Assembly: GCA_905480605.1 (NCBI GenBank)
Contig: CAJQRD010000018.1
Location: 1 to 35,595 of the forward strand
Reading direction: 5' to 3'
DNA from: an uncultured Saprospiraceae bacterium
GTDB taxonomy: Bacteria > Bacteroidota > Bacteroidia > Chitinophagales > Saprospiraceae
Length of the DNA stretch: 35,595 nucleotides
A program made the translations under genes and the position numbers. The notes under the pieces were generated by a model. It saw only the letters and a program-made list of their open reading frames with translations, was not told the DNA's origin and made no database searches. This document shows positions 1-6,982 of the stretch, piece after piece (the first letter of the stretch is position 1; each line of letters starts with the position of its first letter).

Positions 1-117
1 AATTATACAATCAGAGCAATCTTATTGATAGTCTATATCGTCATTGTTTATTTTATACTCAAAAGATATAAGAAATCACTGTTTCCAAATTCGAAACTAA
101 AAATGCTTGCAGTATAA
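1..117 (+). CDS. C-terminal end of an unidentified membrane protein (cut by window edge)
   Basis: Frame 1 is open from the first base to a TAA at 115-117 and gives 38 residues. A run of about 15 hydrophobic residues (AILLIVYIVIVYFIL) is followed by a basic stretch (KRYKK), as in a final transmembrane helix with a cytoplasmic positive tail. The family cannot be named from so little sequence. The start lies outside the window. It converges with the minus-strand operon that ends near 138-425. Confidence 0.45.
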   Translation, partial: NYTIRAILLIVYIVIVYFILKRYKKSLFPNSKLKMLAV

Positions 118-137
118 AACAAAACATCCTTGTTGAC

Positions 138-434
138 TTATTTGCTTTCCAAACTCAACAAGTATCTTTCAATTTTTACTTTCGAGTAATTTCTAGCATA
201 ATCTAGAACGGTCTTACCATCGTTTTCTAAAGTAAGATCAGAGCATTTTTCTGCCAATATTTTCAGCATTTGAAAGTTACTATATTTCACGGCATATATG
301 ACTGATGTATTTGCAGAGTAAATAGATATTTCATTTACTTTGATTTAGTATTATCGCAAACGACTATCGAAAGCAATAGACATCAATGCTAAAAATGCAA
401 ATATTACGAGTACAAAAACTGTATCTAATCCCAT
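138..434 (-). pseudogene. Small membrane-anchored ankyrin-repeat protein, broken by two in-frame TAA codons
   Basis: One reading frame of 99 codons starts at ATG 434 and ends at TAA 138-140. It is interrupted by TAA at 351-353 and TAA at 345-347. The first 27 codons encode MGLDTVFVLVIFAFLALMSI and a short tail, a single transmembrane anchor. After the two stops the same frame reads NTSVIYAVKYSNFQMLKILA and then KTVLDYARNYSKVK, the pattern of ankyrin repeats (xTxLxxAxxxxxxxxxxxLL, then GxTALDYA). The start codon overlaps the stop of the upstream gene (ATGGGATTAG), so it was the last gene of the ABC transporter operon. The 27-residue N-terminal piece could still be translated as a mini membrane protein. 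A sequencing error is less likely because two separate stops lie close together. Confidence 0.6.
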
Positions 435-1192
435 GATTCTATTTTATGTTTTGATTTATCATAAAATTTCAATGATGAGATATCACATTCATCTACTGTT
501 GAGAAAACAGAATAATCTTCCAATTCACCAACAATATATTTTGCATTTTTCACTCTCAGCGAAGATCTTTCAGATAATGTAATATCCAGATTTTCAAACT
601 CTATTTTCATTGCATCAATAAAGCCCGTATATTCAACTTCGAACTTGCCTGTTTTATAGCTACCATCAAAATCAAGAGTTGATCCATTTTTTGAAACAAC
701 AATTAAATTCTCACCATCATTGTCAATTATAAAAGATGAATTATTATTTGCGTTTATTGTTAAATTTTCAATATTAAGCTTTTCGCTAGACCAAACAGAA
801 GCTTTATCTTTTGCTATAATAACTAAGTTTGACTTTCCTTTTACACCTATTGTATAAGTGATTGGAAGCTCATGATCTGAAATATAATCGTGATTAAAAT
901 AAGGATATAATCCTCTGTACATTTTTACTCCAAAAGCAGGCAATACTTCTTTATCGCCTTCAACCATTACTGAAGTGGAATTAGGATCTAATTTATATTC
1001 ATTATAATGCCTCAAGTATAAAGTATCTGTATCATAATTCTCTAACAATATCGTTTGGCCCTTGACTCCTTTTCCAATCAAGTAGTTTGTATCTTTTTTC
1101 ACAATAAATTTACGTGCATACAGATTGCAAACCAAAAATAATAATACCACAAAAAGTGCTCCGCTAAGCAATAATTTATTTGATGTTTTCAT
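425..1192 (-). CDS. Membrane-anchored protein with a repetitive beta-rich ectodomain, unknown function
   Basis: The 255-residue protein has a short basic N-terminus, a hydrophobic segment at about residues 8-26 (LLLSGALFVVLLFLVCNLYA), and then a polar domain. From about residue 120 this domain is a ladder of short beta-strand-like units (SNLVIIAKDKAS, LNIENLTINANN, ENLIVVSKNGST), as in the DUF2807 or GIN-type beta-solenoid proteins of Bacteroidota. I infer this from the pattern only. It lies 17 nt downstream of the GntR regulator gene in an ABC transporter operon, and its stop overlaps the start of the ankyrin pseudogene. It probably sits in the inner membrane facing the periplasm. No catalytic motif is visible. 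Confidence 0.7.
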   Translation of the reverse strand: MKTSNKLLLSGALFVVLLFLVCNLYARKFIVKKDTNYLIGKGVKGQTILLENYDTDTLYLRHYNEYKLDPNSTSVMVEGDKEVLPAFGVKMYRGLYPYFNHDYISDHELPITYTIGVKGKSNLVIIAKDKASVWSSEKLNIENLTINANNNSSFIIDNDGENLIVVSKNGSTLDFDGSYKTGKFEVEYTGFIDAMKIEFENLDITLSERSSLRVKNAKYIVGELEDYSVFSTVDECDISSLKFYDKSKHKIESWD

Positions 1193-1209
1193 TTTAAATT
1201 ATTTTAATA

Positions 1210-1596
1210 TTAATCGTTTGTTAAACCGCTAGATGATTGTAAAATTGATTTTTTGTATAAGGATTTTAACTCGTCAAAATCAATTTTCAAAAGCTGCATT
1301 TTCTTGAATAATTCAGGTAGGACTGTATTTATAAAATCTTGTTTTTGCATCGCTTTAATTTTTTGAGAAGCTCCTTCTTCAACGAAGAACCCGATACCTC
1401 TTTTGTTAAATATAATTCCTTCATCTTGCAAGTAACTGTAAGTCCTCATGACGGTATTTGGATTAACTTCAATTTGAGAGGCAAACTCTCTAACAGAAGC
1501 AATCTTATCTCCTTCAGGCCACTTATTCACCATGATGTTTTCACAAATAAAATCTGCAATCTGCATATATATGGTTTGATTCTTTTTAAACTCCAT
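1210..1596 (-). CDS. GntR-family transcriptional regulator, YtrA subfamily
   Basis: The 128-residue protein has an N-terminal winged helix-turn-helix of GntR type at residues 8-72 (IYMQIADFICENI, then KIASVREFASQIEVNPNTVM and RTYSYLQDEGIIF, RGIGFFV). A short helical tail of about 50 residues follows in place of a large effector domain, which is the mark of the YtrA subfamily. These proteins usually repress an ABC transporter operon that includes their own gene. Its start overlaps the stop of the permease gene by one base (TAATG), which implies translational coupling. The palindrome at 3208-3229 is the likely operator. The gene is third in the operon here, whereas ytrA-type regulators are often first. 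Confidence 0.92.
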   Translation of the reverse strand: MEFKKNQTIYMQIADFICENIMVNKWPEGDKIASVREFASQIEVNPNTVMRTYSYLQDEGIIFNKRGIGFFVEEGASQKIKAMQKQDFINTVLPELFKKMQLLKIDFDELKSLYKKSILQSSSGLTND

Positions 1597-2354
1597 TATA
1601 CTTGTTTTTCTTTCATTTTAAAATAAGCAACTGTATAAAAGAAACCTGGAATTATTATCCAGAGAATAAATTTTATAAGTGTTAAACAACTCTCTCCTAT
1701 CATTTCAAAATCCTTCTGGTTTTCCATTTTCATCTCAAAATTTCTGTTCATAGAAAATCCTTCAAATAGTTCGTGCATTGTCAACCTGAAAATGAGAAAG
1801 AAAATAAATAAGAAAACAAAATATATTATGATAGCAATAATCACAGTTTTTGGTACTACGTATTTATTTATAGCTATGCTAAAAACCAATATCAATGACA
1901 CTGCACACAAGTAACCACCTATTACAAATGGCAAGGCTTCCCAAAACGTATTGTGCAATAATTCAGAGTTTCCTCCAGCTTTGGCAAAGTTATATGCGAC
2001 AAAAAACATGAAGGATAAAAAAATTGGATATATAAAATGTGGATATATAGATCTGCTTGTCAATTTTTCTAAATTATTGGCAGGCAAGCTTAAAAATTGA
2101 ATCCTGCCTGCAGGCGTTTTAAATTCCCAAAATAGAATTGAGGCTAATAAAAGACCACCAATAAATAAAAATGAAAAATACCATCCTGCCCAGAACCCCG
2201 TGTCATAATTATTAAAATTTTGTTCGGTTGTCGGCAACCAAAATATAAATAAAGATGCAAAAACTACCAAAAATAAACTGTACAAAACAGGTTTTCGGTA
2301 TAAAATCCAATCTCTATAAACAAGTCGTTTTATTCTTGAAAGTGAAAATTGCAT
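1596..2354 (-). CDS. ABC transporter permease subunit
   Basis: The 252-residue protein has about six hydrophobic segments (for example VLYSLFLVVFASLFIFW, FIGGLLLASILFW, IYPIFLSFMFFVAYNF, VIGGYLCAVSLILVFSI, IIIYFVFLFIFFLIF, LWIIIPGFFYTVAYF). It has no ATPase motifs, as expected for an ABC-2-like permease. It starts one base after the ATPase gene ends and overlaps the regulator gene by one base. With the ATPase it should form a small exporter-like ABC complex in the inner membrane. The substrate is unknown; YtrA-controlled transporters respond to cell-envelope stress in some Bacillota, but that should not be transferred here without evidence. Confidence 0.85.
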   Translation of the reverse strand: MQFSLSRIKRLVYRDWILYRKPVLYSLFLVVFASLFIFWLPTTEQNFNNYDTGFWAGWYFSFLFIGGLLLASILFWEFKTPAGRIQFLSLPANNLEKLTSRSIYPHFIYPIFLSFMFFVAYNFAKAGGNSELLHNTFWEALPFVIGGYLCAVSLILVFSIAINKYVVPKTVIIAIIIYFVFLFIFFLIFRLTMHELFEGFSMNRNFEMKMENQKDFEMIGESCLTLIKFILWIIIPGFFYTVAYFKMKEKQV

Positions 2355-2355
2355 A

Positions 2356-3195
2356 TTAGTTGTTTTGTAATAGTTGATTAATAGAATTGCTGTCCTTTAT
2401 AACTGCATTGAAAAGCACTTCCAATTCGACTTCTGATATAGTACCTTCTTTGTTGGGAGAAATATGAACGTATCCACCAGGCATCAGTTCTGAATATAAC
2501 GTATCGTTACTATCTGTTTCAGAAATAGATTTATGAAATGTTAGTTTTTCTTCAAGGCTGTTCACATCTTGATTTAATATTATCTTACCTTCTTCAATAA
2601 TTATTACCGATTCTATTAATTGATTCAGGTCTCTGATTTGATGTGTAGATATAATTACAATTTGATCTTCACGAAATCCAGAAAGCAATACTTTTCTAAA
2701 TTGACTTTTAGATGGAATATCCAAACCATTGGTTGGCTCATCCATAAACAAGTACTTTGCATTCGTTGCTACCCCAAAAGAAATTAATACCTTCTTCTTT
2801 TGTCCGTATGACAGCTTTGATAATATGGCTGTTTCATCAACCTCAAAAATTTGCAACAATTCATCAAACTTCGAATGGTCAAATTTATCATACAAAGGAG
2901 CGTTAGCTTTTACATATGACATAATACTAATAGCAGGCAGTTCATAATCTTCAGATAAAAAAAATACATTTTGAAGAAAATCAGGGTGCCTATTTATAGA
3001 ATTGAATTGATCAATGGTTATTTCTCCTTTCTTAGGGAAAAGTACACCAGTTATCAATTTTAGCAGACTGGATTTACCAGTACCATTTTTGCCGAGCAAA
3101 CCATAAATCTTCCCTTCATTTAACTGCAAATTCATCTCGTCAAACAACGACTTACCTTTAGAGTAAGAAAAGTGCATGTTTTGAATGTTTATCAT
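2356..3195 (-). CDS. ABC transporter ATP-binding protein
   Basis: The 279-residue protein has all the motifs of an ABC ATPase. The Walker A is GLLGKNGTGKSS at residues 33-44, the signature is LSYGQKKKV, the Walker B is YLFMDEPTNGLD, and the switch histidine follows in IIISTHQI. The length fits a single nucleotide-binding domain plus a C-terminal extension of about 70 residues. It is the first gene of the operon, followed by permease, GntR regulator and the membrane-anchored protein. Its start at 3195 lies 12 nt from a 22-bp palindrome and 34 nt from a promoter -7 element, so it is the promoter-proximal gene of a self-regulated unit. Confidence 0.95.
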   Translation of the reverse strand: MINIQNMHFSYSKGKSLFDEMNLQLNEGKIYGLLGKNGTGKSSLLKLITGVLFPKKGEITIDQFNSINRHPDFLQNVFFLSEDYELPAISIMSYVKANAPLYDKFDHSKFDELLQIFEVDETAILSKLSYGQKKKVLISFGVATNAKYLFMDEPTNGLDIPSKSQFRKVLLSGFREDQIVIISTHQIRDLNQLIESVIIIEEGKIILNQDVNSLEEKLTFHKSISETDSNDTLYSELMPGGYVHISPNKEGTISEVELEVLFNAVIKDSNSINQLLQNN

Positions 3196-3207
3196 AGAAA
3201 CCGTTTT

Positions 3208-3229
3208 GTGTATTAGTATAATAGTACAC
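3208..3229. promoter_or_regulatory. Probable operator of the YtrA-type GntR regulator
   Basis: These 22 bp form an imperfect palindrome with 18 of 22 symmetric positions. The outer arms are GTGTA and TACAC with TA-rich spacing between. It lies directly downstream of the -7 element at 3230-3237 and upstream of the ATPase start, so a bound repressor would cover the transcription start. GTGTA..TACAC arms resemble YtrA-type operators. The only GntR protein in the window is encoded by the same operon. Confidence 0.6.
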
Positions 3230-3260
3230 CAAAGCTATGACACATTATCCATTTAAGCAA
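3230..3260 (-). promoter_or_regulatory. Promoter of the ABC transporter operon (Bacteroidota type)
   Basis: On the minus strand TTG (3260-3258) and TAGCTTTG (3237-3230) are separated by 20 nt. TAGCTTTG matches the Bacteroidota -7 consensus TAnnTTTG exactly. The spacing fits, and the predicted transcription start falls inside the operator at 3208-3229. Confidence 0.55.
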
Positions 3261-3273
3261 GTATTTGCTTAAA
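3252..3273. repeat. Perfect inverted repeat, 9-bp arms and 4-nt loop
   Basis: TTTAAGCAA and TTGCTTAAA flank a GTAT loop. The repeat overlaps the -33 element of the ABC operon promoter, so it may be a second regulatory site. It could also be a hairpin tied to the neighbouring transposase gene. Its role is not clear. Confidence 0.4.
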
Positions 3274-3289
3274 AAAGTGACTTTATAAT

Positions 3290-3311
3290 AAAAAAAACCA
3301 ATGAAACATTG
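3290..3311 (-). terminator. Intrinsic terminator of the transposase gene
   Basis: Read on the minus strand, CAATG-TTT-CATTG is followed by a G and a run of eight T. It lies about 33 nt after the transposase stop. The stem is short (5 bp), so termination may be partial. On the plus strand the same hairpin is followed by six T after three bases. Confidence 0.5.
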
Positions 3312-3343
3312 AGCTTTTTTGATGCATCTTTATATTACTGAAG

Positions 3344-3973
3344 TTAGAATTCAAGAGTTTGAAGATGAAAATTTTCATAAGATATCTTGTTACCGAACCA
3401 ATTAAAGAGATAATCTCTAGCCAAAAATGATTCAGAATCAAGCAAAATATGACTGTAGCTGGTGTGCGGATAATCTAGGAAATTATCAACTAAGCCATGT
3501 TTTCTTGCATTATGATGAATATAATACTGATTCCAAGTAAATTTCTCAGCGGTATTCAAGATTGGATTCTTAAATCTCTTCTGAAAGAGACTACCTTTTC
3601 GGTTATAGTGTTTATTTATTGACTTGGCATAACTTATAAAAAACCGTCTAAACTGTCCCGAAATCAAATCGTGAATAAATTCACCTTTGTTTTCTTTAAA
3701 GCGGTATTTTGACATAGGTACTGTGCAATATGCAACTTTGATTTTAGATAAAACCTCAGAAATCTCCTCCACAGATTTAACAGAAATAGAAAAATGAAAA
3801 TGGTTTGTCAAAAGGGCATAAGAGTACGTATGCACAAACGGCTCAAGATATCTCCGGTAAAGGTGAATGAAATAAGGAAAATTGTCTTCATCCTTAAAAA
3901 GAGCTTCTTTATTATTTGTACGATTATAGACATGATAAAAAGTATCATGCATAAATGGTTCAATATTCTTCAT
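3344..3973 (-). CDS. REP-associated tyrosine transposase (Y1/HUH family)
   Basis: The 209-residue protein has the single-strand transposase fold of the Y1_Tnp (IS200-like, TnpA_REP) group. It begins with FMHDTFYHVYNRTNNKEALF (strand 1) and has the metal-binding HUH-type motif NHFHFSISV at about residue 57-65. The likely catalytic tyrosine lies in FISYAKSINKHYNRKGSLFQ at about 113-132, followed by KRFKNPIL. The length is usual for RAYT proteins, which act on palindromic REP sequences as single copies and lack classical terminal inverted repeats. A 23-bp perfect hairpin lies about 90 bp upstream of its start (4066-4114). The gene appears intact and has its own terminator. Confidence 0.88.
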   Translation of the reverse strand: MKNIEPFMHDTFYHVYNRTNNKEALFKDEDNFPYFIHLYRRYLEPFVHTYSYALLTNHFHFSISVKSVEEISEVLSKIKVAYCTVPMSKYRFKENKGEFIHDLISGQFRRFFISYAKSINKHYNRKGSLFQKRFKNPILNTAEKFTWNQYYIHHNARKHGLVDNFLDYPHTSYSHILLDSESFLARDYLFNWFGNKISYENFHLQTLEF

Positions 3974-4065
3974 GGAAAGTTGTTTGATTAAAAAAACTGT
4001 TGTTACAAGTAAAAATGGACGCCATGATTGGCTGGCGAGTTAGAAATATAGGGATTTTTGATGAA

Positions 4066-4114
4066 TTTAAAAAGGACATGGCATGTCTAAAAGACATGCC
4101 ATGTCCTTTTTAAA
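4066..4114. repeat. Very strong hairpin: 23-bp perfect arms, 3-nt loop
   Basis: Positions 4066-4088 are the exact reverse complement of 4092-4114, with AAA between. The core is GGACATGGCATGTC, with A/T runs outside, so each strand ends in a T tract like an intrinsic terminator. It lies 93 bp upstream of the transposase gene, so a REP-like substrate of that enzyme is plausible. A bidirectional terminator is the alternative. Confidence 0.75.
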
Positions 4115-4169
4115 CGTTTACAAACGCTTATATCGAGACCATTTCAAACACTCCTAGGTTATTCTCAGG

Positions 4170-4233
4170 TATATTCTTAGGTATACTTCACAATGTATAT
4201 TCTTAGGTATACTTCATAATGTATATTCTTAGG
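4170..4233. repeat. Tandem repeat, 26-bp unit, about 2.5 copies
   Basis: Units start at 4170, 4196 and 4222 and read TATATTCTTAGGTATACTTC followed by ACAATG or ATAATG. The first two copies differ by one base and the third stops after 12 bases. An imperfect partial copy (TATTCTCAGG) precedes the array. There is no open frame through it. Confidence 0.8.
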
Positions 4234-4359
4234 ACAATTATTTATCTTTCTTTGACATAGGGGTAAGAGGTAAAATAAATGTCTTATTGGTATAGGTCAT
4301 GAAATATGGCCTGAAAAGATAGAATGTTTATACAAAGTTAAAGTCAATTTAAAGGTGAT

Positions 4360-4390
4360 AAAGTCAGTGTAAAAACTGACTTTTTCTCTT
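4360..4390 (+). terminator. Terminator-like hairpin with no recognised gene before it
   Basis: AAAGTCAGT (4360-4368) pairs with ACTGACTTT (4375-4383) across a 6-nt loop. The T-rich tail TTTTTCTCTTTTT follows. The nearest upstream gene on the plus strand is far away, so it may end a small non-coding transcript in 4115-4360. I see no protein gene between 3974 and 4622. Confidence 0.45.
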
Positions 4391-4583
4391 TTTAAGGCTA
4401 TCCCTCTATCCTTAAATTCTTCTTAAAAGATTGTTACAATACACGATTAAGTATCAGATTTGCCGTTATTACATTAGTATAATGACAGATATATAACTTT
4501 TATATTGACATCCAATTATTTATCGTGTTGATTATCAGTATTTTACACCAATCTATACAATCATTTAAAAAACAAAGACTTTA

Positions 4584-4614
4584 TTGTTAATGAAGTTAAA
4601 ATCAACTACTTTTG
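4584..4614 (+). promoter_or_regulatory. Promoter of the bamD-rpoZ-coaBC operon, very close to the start codon
   Basis: TTG at 4584-4586 and TACTTTTG at 4607-4614 are separated by 20 nt and match the Bacteroidota -33/-7 consensus. The bamD ATG at 4623 is only 8 nt beyond the -7 element, so the mRNA should have almost no leader. The element also rules out an upstream start at 4584. Confidence 0.65.
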
Positions 4615-4622
4615 CAATCTTT

Positions 4623-5426
4623 ATGGAAATTAAGCAAACTATACTACTCCTTGGCATTGCCATGTTTTTGGGATCATGCAAATCAACGTATGAGCAGGTA
4701 AGAACATCTAATGATCCGGTTAAAATCATGGAAGAGGCCAATAAACTTTATCAAGATGAAGACTATTATAAAGCACAAGCTTTATATGAATTGGTAATCC
4801 CATTTTTTAGAGGTAAAAAAGAAGCTCAGGATCTATTCTACAATTACGCATACACATATTATTATTCTGAACAGTACATTCTTGCTGCTCATTATTTTAA
4901 TAATTTCACAAAAACATTTTATAACAGTCCTAAAAAAGAGGAAATGGCATATATGTCAGCTTACTCCAACTATGAAATGTCACCTACTTATAAATTAGAC
5001 CAGATACCTACCATTACTGCAATTGAAGAATTACAAACGTTTATAAATACATATCCAAACAGCCCAAGAGTTGATGAATGCAATGTGCTCATTGATGAAA
5101 TGAGGCTTAAGTTGGAAAAGAAAAGTTTTGAAACAGGTAAATTATACTATCAGATTGGTGAATATCAATCAGCAATGGTTTCATTTGAAAATGTAATTAA
5201 GGATTTTCCAGAATCTGGTAAAAAGGAGGAGGTACGGTATTTGATTGTAAAATCAAGTCATTTGTTGGCTAAAAATAGTATTTACGAGAAACAACAAGAA
5301 AGGCTGGAAGACTCCGTAAAACATGGAGAGAAGTATATTGCGAAATATCCTAAGTCTAAAAATAAGCAAGAGGTTAACTCTATTATAAATTATTGCAAAA
5401 ACGAACTCAAAAGATTTGTACAATGA
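4623..5426 (+). CDS. bamD: Outer membrane protein assembly factor BamD
   Basis: The protein is a 267-residue outer-membrane lipoprotein of the BAM complex, which folds beta-barrel proteins. Its N-terminus is a lipoprotein signal peptide (KQTILLLGIAMFLGSCKST, lipobox LGSC with the lipidated Cys at residue 18). Tetratricopeptide-like helix pairs follow: ANKLYQDEDYYKAQALYELV, then YYYSEQYILAAHYFNNFTKT, and later KLYYQIGEYQSAMVSFENVI and DFPESGKKEEVRYLIVK. I chose ATG 4623 because the promoter occupies 4584-4614 and because this start puts the signal peptide at the true N-terminus. The rpoZ start overlaps its stop (ATGA), so the genes are co-translated in one operon. Confidence 0.93.
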   Translation: MEIKQTILLLGIAMFLGSCKSTYEQVRTSNDPVKIMEEANKLYQDEDYYKAQALYELVIPFFRGKKEAQDLFYNYAYTYYYSEQYILAAHYFNNFTKTFYNSPKKEEMAYMSAYSNYEMSPTYKLDQIPTITAIEELQTFINTYPNSPRVDECNVLIDEMRLKLEKKSFETGKLYYQIGEYQSAMVSFENVIKDFPESGKKEEVRYLIVKSSHLLAKNSIYEKQQERLEDSVKHGEKYIAKYPKSKNKQEVNSIINYCKNELKRFVQ

Positions 5427-5758
5427 CAGATATTAAAAATCAAGTTCAAAATATCAATCCTAACGCTAGAGCTAGAAATATAAAACAGTTCACTGAAAAT
5501 ACAGAGAACATTTATAAATCATTGGCTATAATTTCAAGTAGAGCCAGACAATTGGCTGTTGATATTAAATTAGAATTGCACGGCAAGTTAGAAGAGTTTG
5601 CAGTAACTTCTGAAACGATTGAAGAAATTCAAGAAAATAAGGAGCAAATTGAAATCTCTAAGTTCTATGAAAAACTTCCAAATCCAACAATAATTGCAAC
5701 TGAAGAGTTTTTCGCTGGTAAATTGGACTACAGAAGTAGAGACACTAAAGAAGACTAA
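5423..5758 (+). CDS. rpoZ: DNA-directed RNA polymerase subunit omega
   Basis: The 111-residue protein carries the omega signature in ENIYKSLAIISSRARQLAVD at about residues 24-43, which packs against the beta' C-terminus during polymerase assembly. Bacteroidota omega proteins are short and diverged, and usually lie between bamD and coaBC as here. The ATG at 5423 overlaps the bamD stop codon by four bases (ATGA). An upstream in-frame start at 5393 would sit inside bamD and is unlikely. The C-terminal half is charged and poorly conserved. Confidence 0.88.
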   Translation: MTDIKNQVQNINPNARARNIKQFTENTENIYKSLAIISSRARQLAVDIKLELHGKLEEFAVTSETIEEIQENKEQIEISKFYEKLPNPTIIATEEFFAGKLDYRSRDTKED

Positions 5759-5768
5759 AAGTCTAACT

Positions 5769-6971
5769 TTGAAAGGCAAGAAAGTCATAATCGCCATAAG
5801 TGGAAGTATTGCCGCATATAAGTCTGCTTATCTTATCAGAAGTCTTATAAAAAAGGGCGCTGAGGTCAGAGTACTGATGACACCGGCAGCTACTGAATTT
5901 ATAAGCGCTTTGACTTTATCTACCTTGTCGAAACATACTGTTCATACCCACGTCATTGATGGGGACTCCTGGGACAATCATGTTGAGCTTGGATTATGGG
6001 CCGATCTTATGTTGATTGCCCCCGCTACTGCAAATACAATCGCTAAAATGGCACACGGGATATGTGACAACATCATTTCTGCAGTTTATTTATCTGCCAA
6101 ATGTCCAGTGTTTTTTGCTCCAGCAATGGACAGAGATATGTGGATTCATCCAAGCACACAAAACAATATTTCTCTATTAAAATCTTACGGGAATACACTC
6201 ATCGATGTAGAAGATGGTGAATTGGCAAGTGGCCTAATAGGTAAGGGAAGAATGGCAGAACCTGAGATCATCGTTGAGCAGTTGGAAAAATACTTTAATC
6301 AGACTCAAGATCTGAAAGGTAAAAAAGTAATGATAACGGCAGGTCCAACTTATGAATCCATTGATCCTATTCGATTCATCGGCAACCATAGTACTGGCAA
6401 AATGGGTTTGGCAATTGCGGAAGAATGTATAAGTCGAGGTGCAGAAGTTCACCTAATCTTAGGACCTAGTGCACTAAAAGTTGATAATTCAAATATAATT
6501 ATCAGCAGAGTAAAATCTGGAGAAGAAATGTTTCAAGCTTGTGCATTAATTCATAAAAATATGGATGTCTGCGTATTTGCTGCAGCAGTAGCTGACTACA
6601 AACCACAATCTGTTTCTGAACAGAAAATCAAGAAGGACGGCAATACATTAGAATTGACTCTTGAAAAAACAAGGGATATTGCATATACTCTAGGGAAAGA
6701 AAAGAGCAACCATCAAATTCATATTGGTTTTGCATTGGAGACTACCAATGAAGAGTTCTTTGCCAAAAAGAAATTAATGAACAAAAACTTTGATGTAATC
6801 GTCTTAAATTCTTTAAATGATACAGGCGCAGGTTTTAAACATAATACCAATAAGGTTACACTCTACACAAAGGATGACGACAAATTATCTTTTGAATTAA
6901 AATTAAAAACAGAAGTTGCACATGATATAGTCAATACTTTGGTTAATAAGTACGTTATATCTAAAGCATAA
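5769..6971 (+). CDS. coaBC: Bifunctional phosphopantothenoylcysteine decarboxylase / phosphopantothenate-cysteine ligase
   Basis: CoaBC makes 4'-phosphopantetheine for coenzyme A: CoaB joins cysteine to phosphopantothenate and CoaC decarboxylates the product with FMN. Of 400 residues, about 1-175 are the flavodoxin-like CoaC part (GSIAAYKSA near 12-20, catalytic His71 in DNHVELG, PAMDRDMW at 118-125). The rest is CoaB (AGPTYESIDPIRF at 191-203, NHSTGKMG, KIKKDG). The PxMNxxMW motif of model CoaC has Asp for Asn here, which I believe is common in this phylum. The start is taken as TTG 5769, because the frame is open upstream only inside rpoZ and there is no ATG between the rpoZ stop and the first strand. 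Confidence 0.93.
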   Translation: MKGKKVIIAISGSIAAYKSAYLIRSLIKKGAEVRVLMTPAATEFISALTLSTLSKHTVHTHVIDGDSWDNHVELGLWADLMLIAPATANTIAKMAHGICDNIISAVYLSAKCPVFFAPAMDRDMWIHPSTQNNISLLKSYGNTLIDVEDGELASGLIGKGRMAEPEIIVEQLEKYFNQTQDLKGKKVMITAGPTYESIDPIRFIGNHSTGKMGLAIAEECISRGAEVHLILGPSALKVDNSNIIISRVKSGEEMFQACALIHKNMDVCVFAAAVADYKPQSVSEQKIKKDGNTLELTLEKTRDIAYTLGKEKSNHQIHIGFALETTNEEFFAKKKLMNKNFDVIVLNSLNDTGAGFKHNTNKVTLYTKDDDKLSFELKLKTEVAHDIVNTLVNKYVISKA

Positions 6972-6982
6972 ATTTATATAAG

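Noticed and set aside
4584-4622. Upstream start for bamD at 4584
   Set aside because: This stretch contains the -33/-7 promoter, and the start at 4623 gives a proper lipoprotein signal peptide.
5694-5768. Upstream start for coaBC within rpoZ
   Set aside because: It would overlap 65 bases of rpoZ and add residues with no match to the CoaC start.
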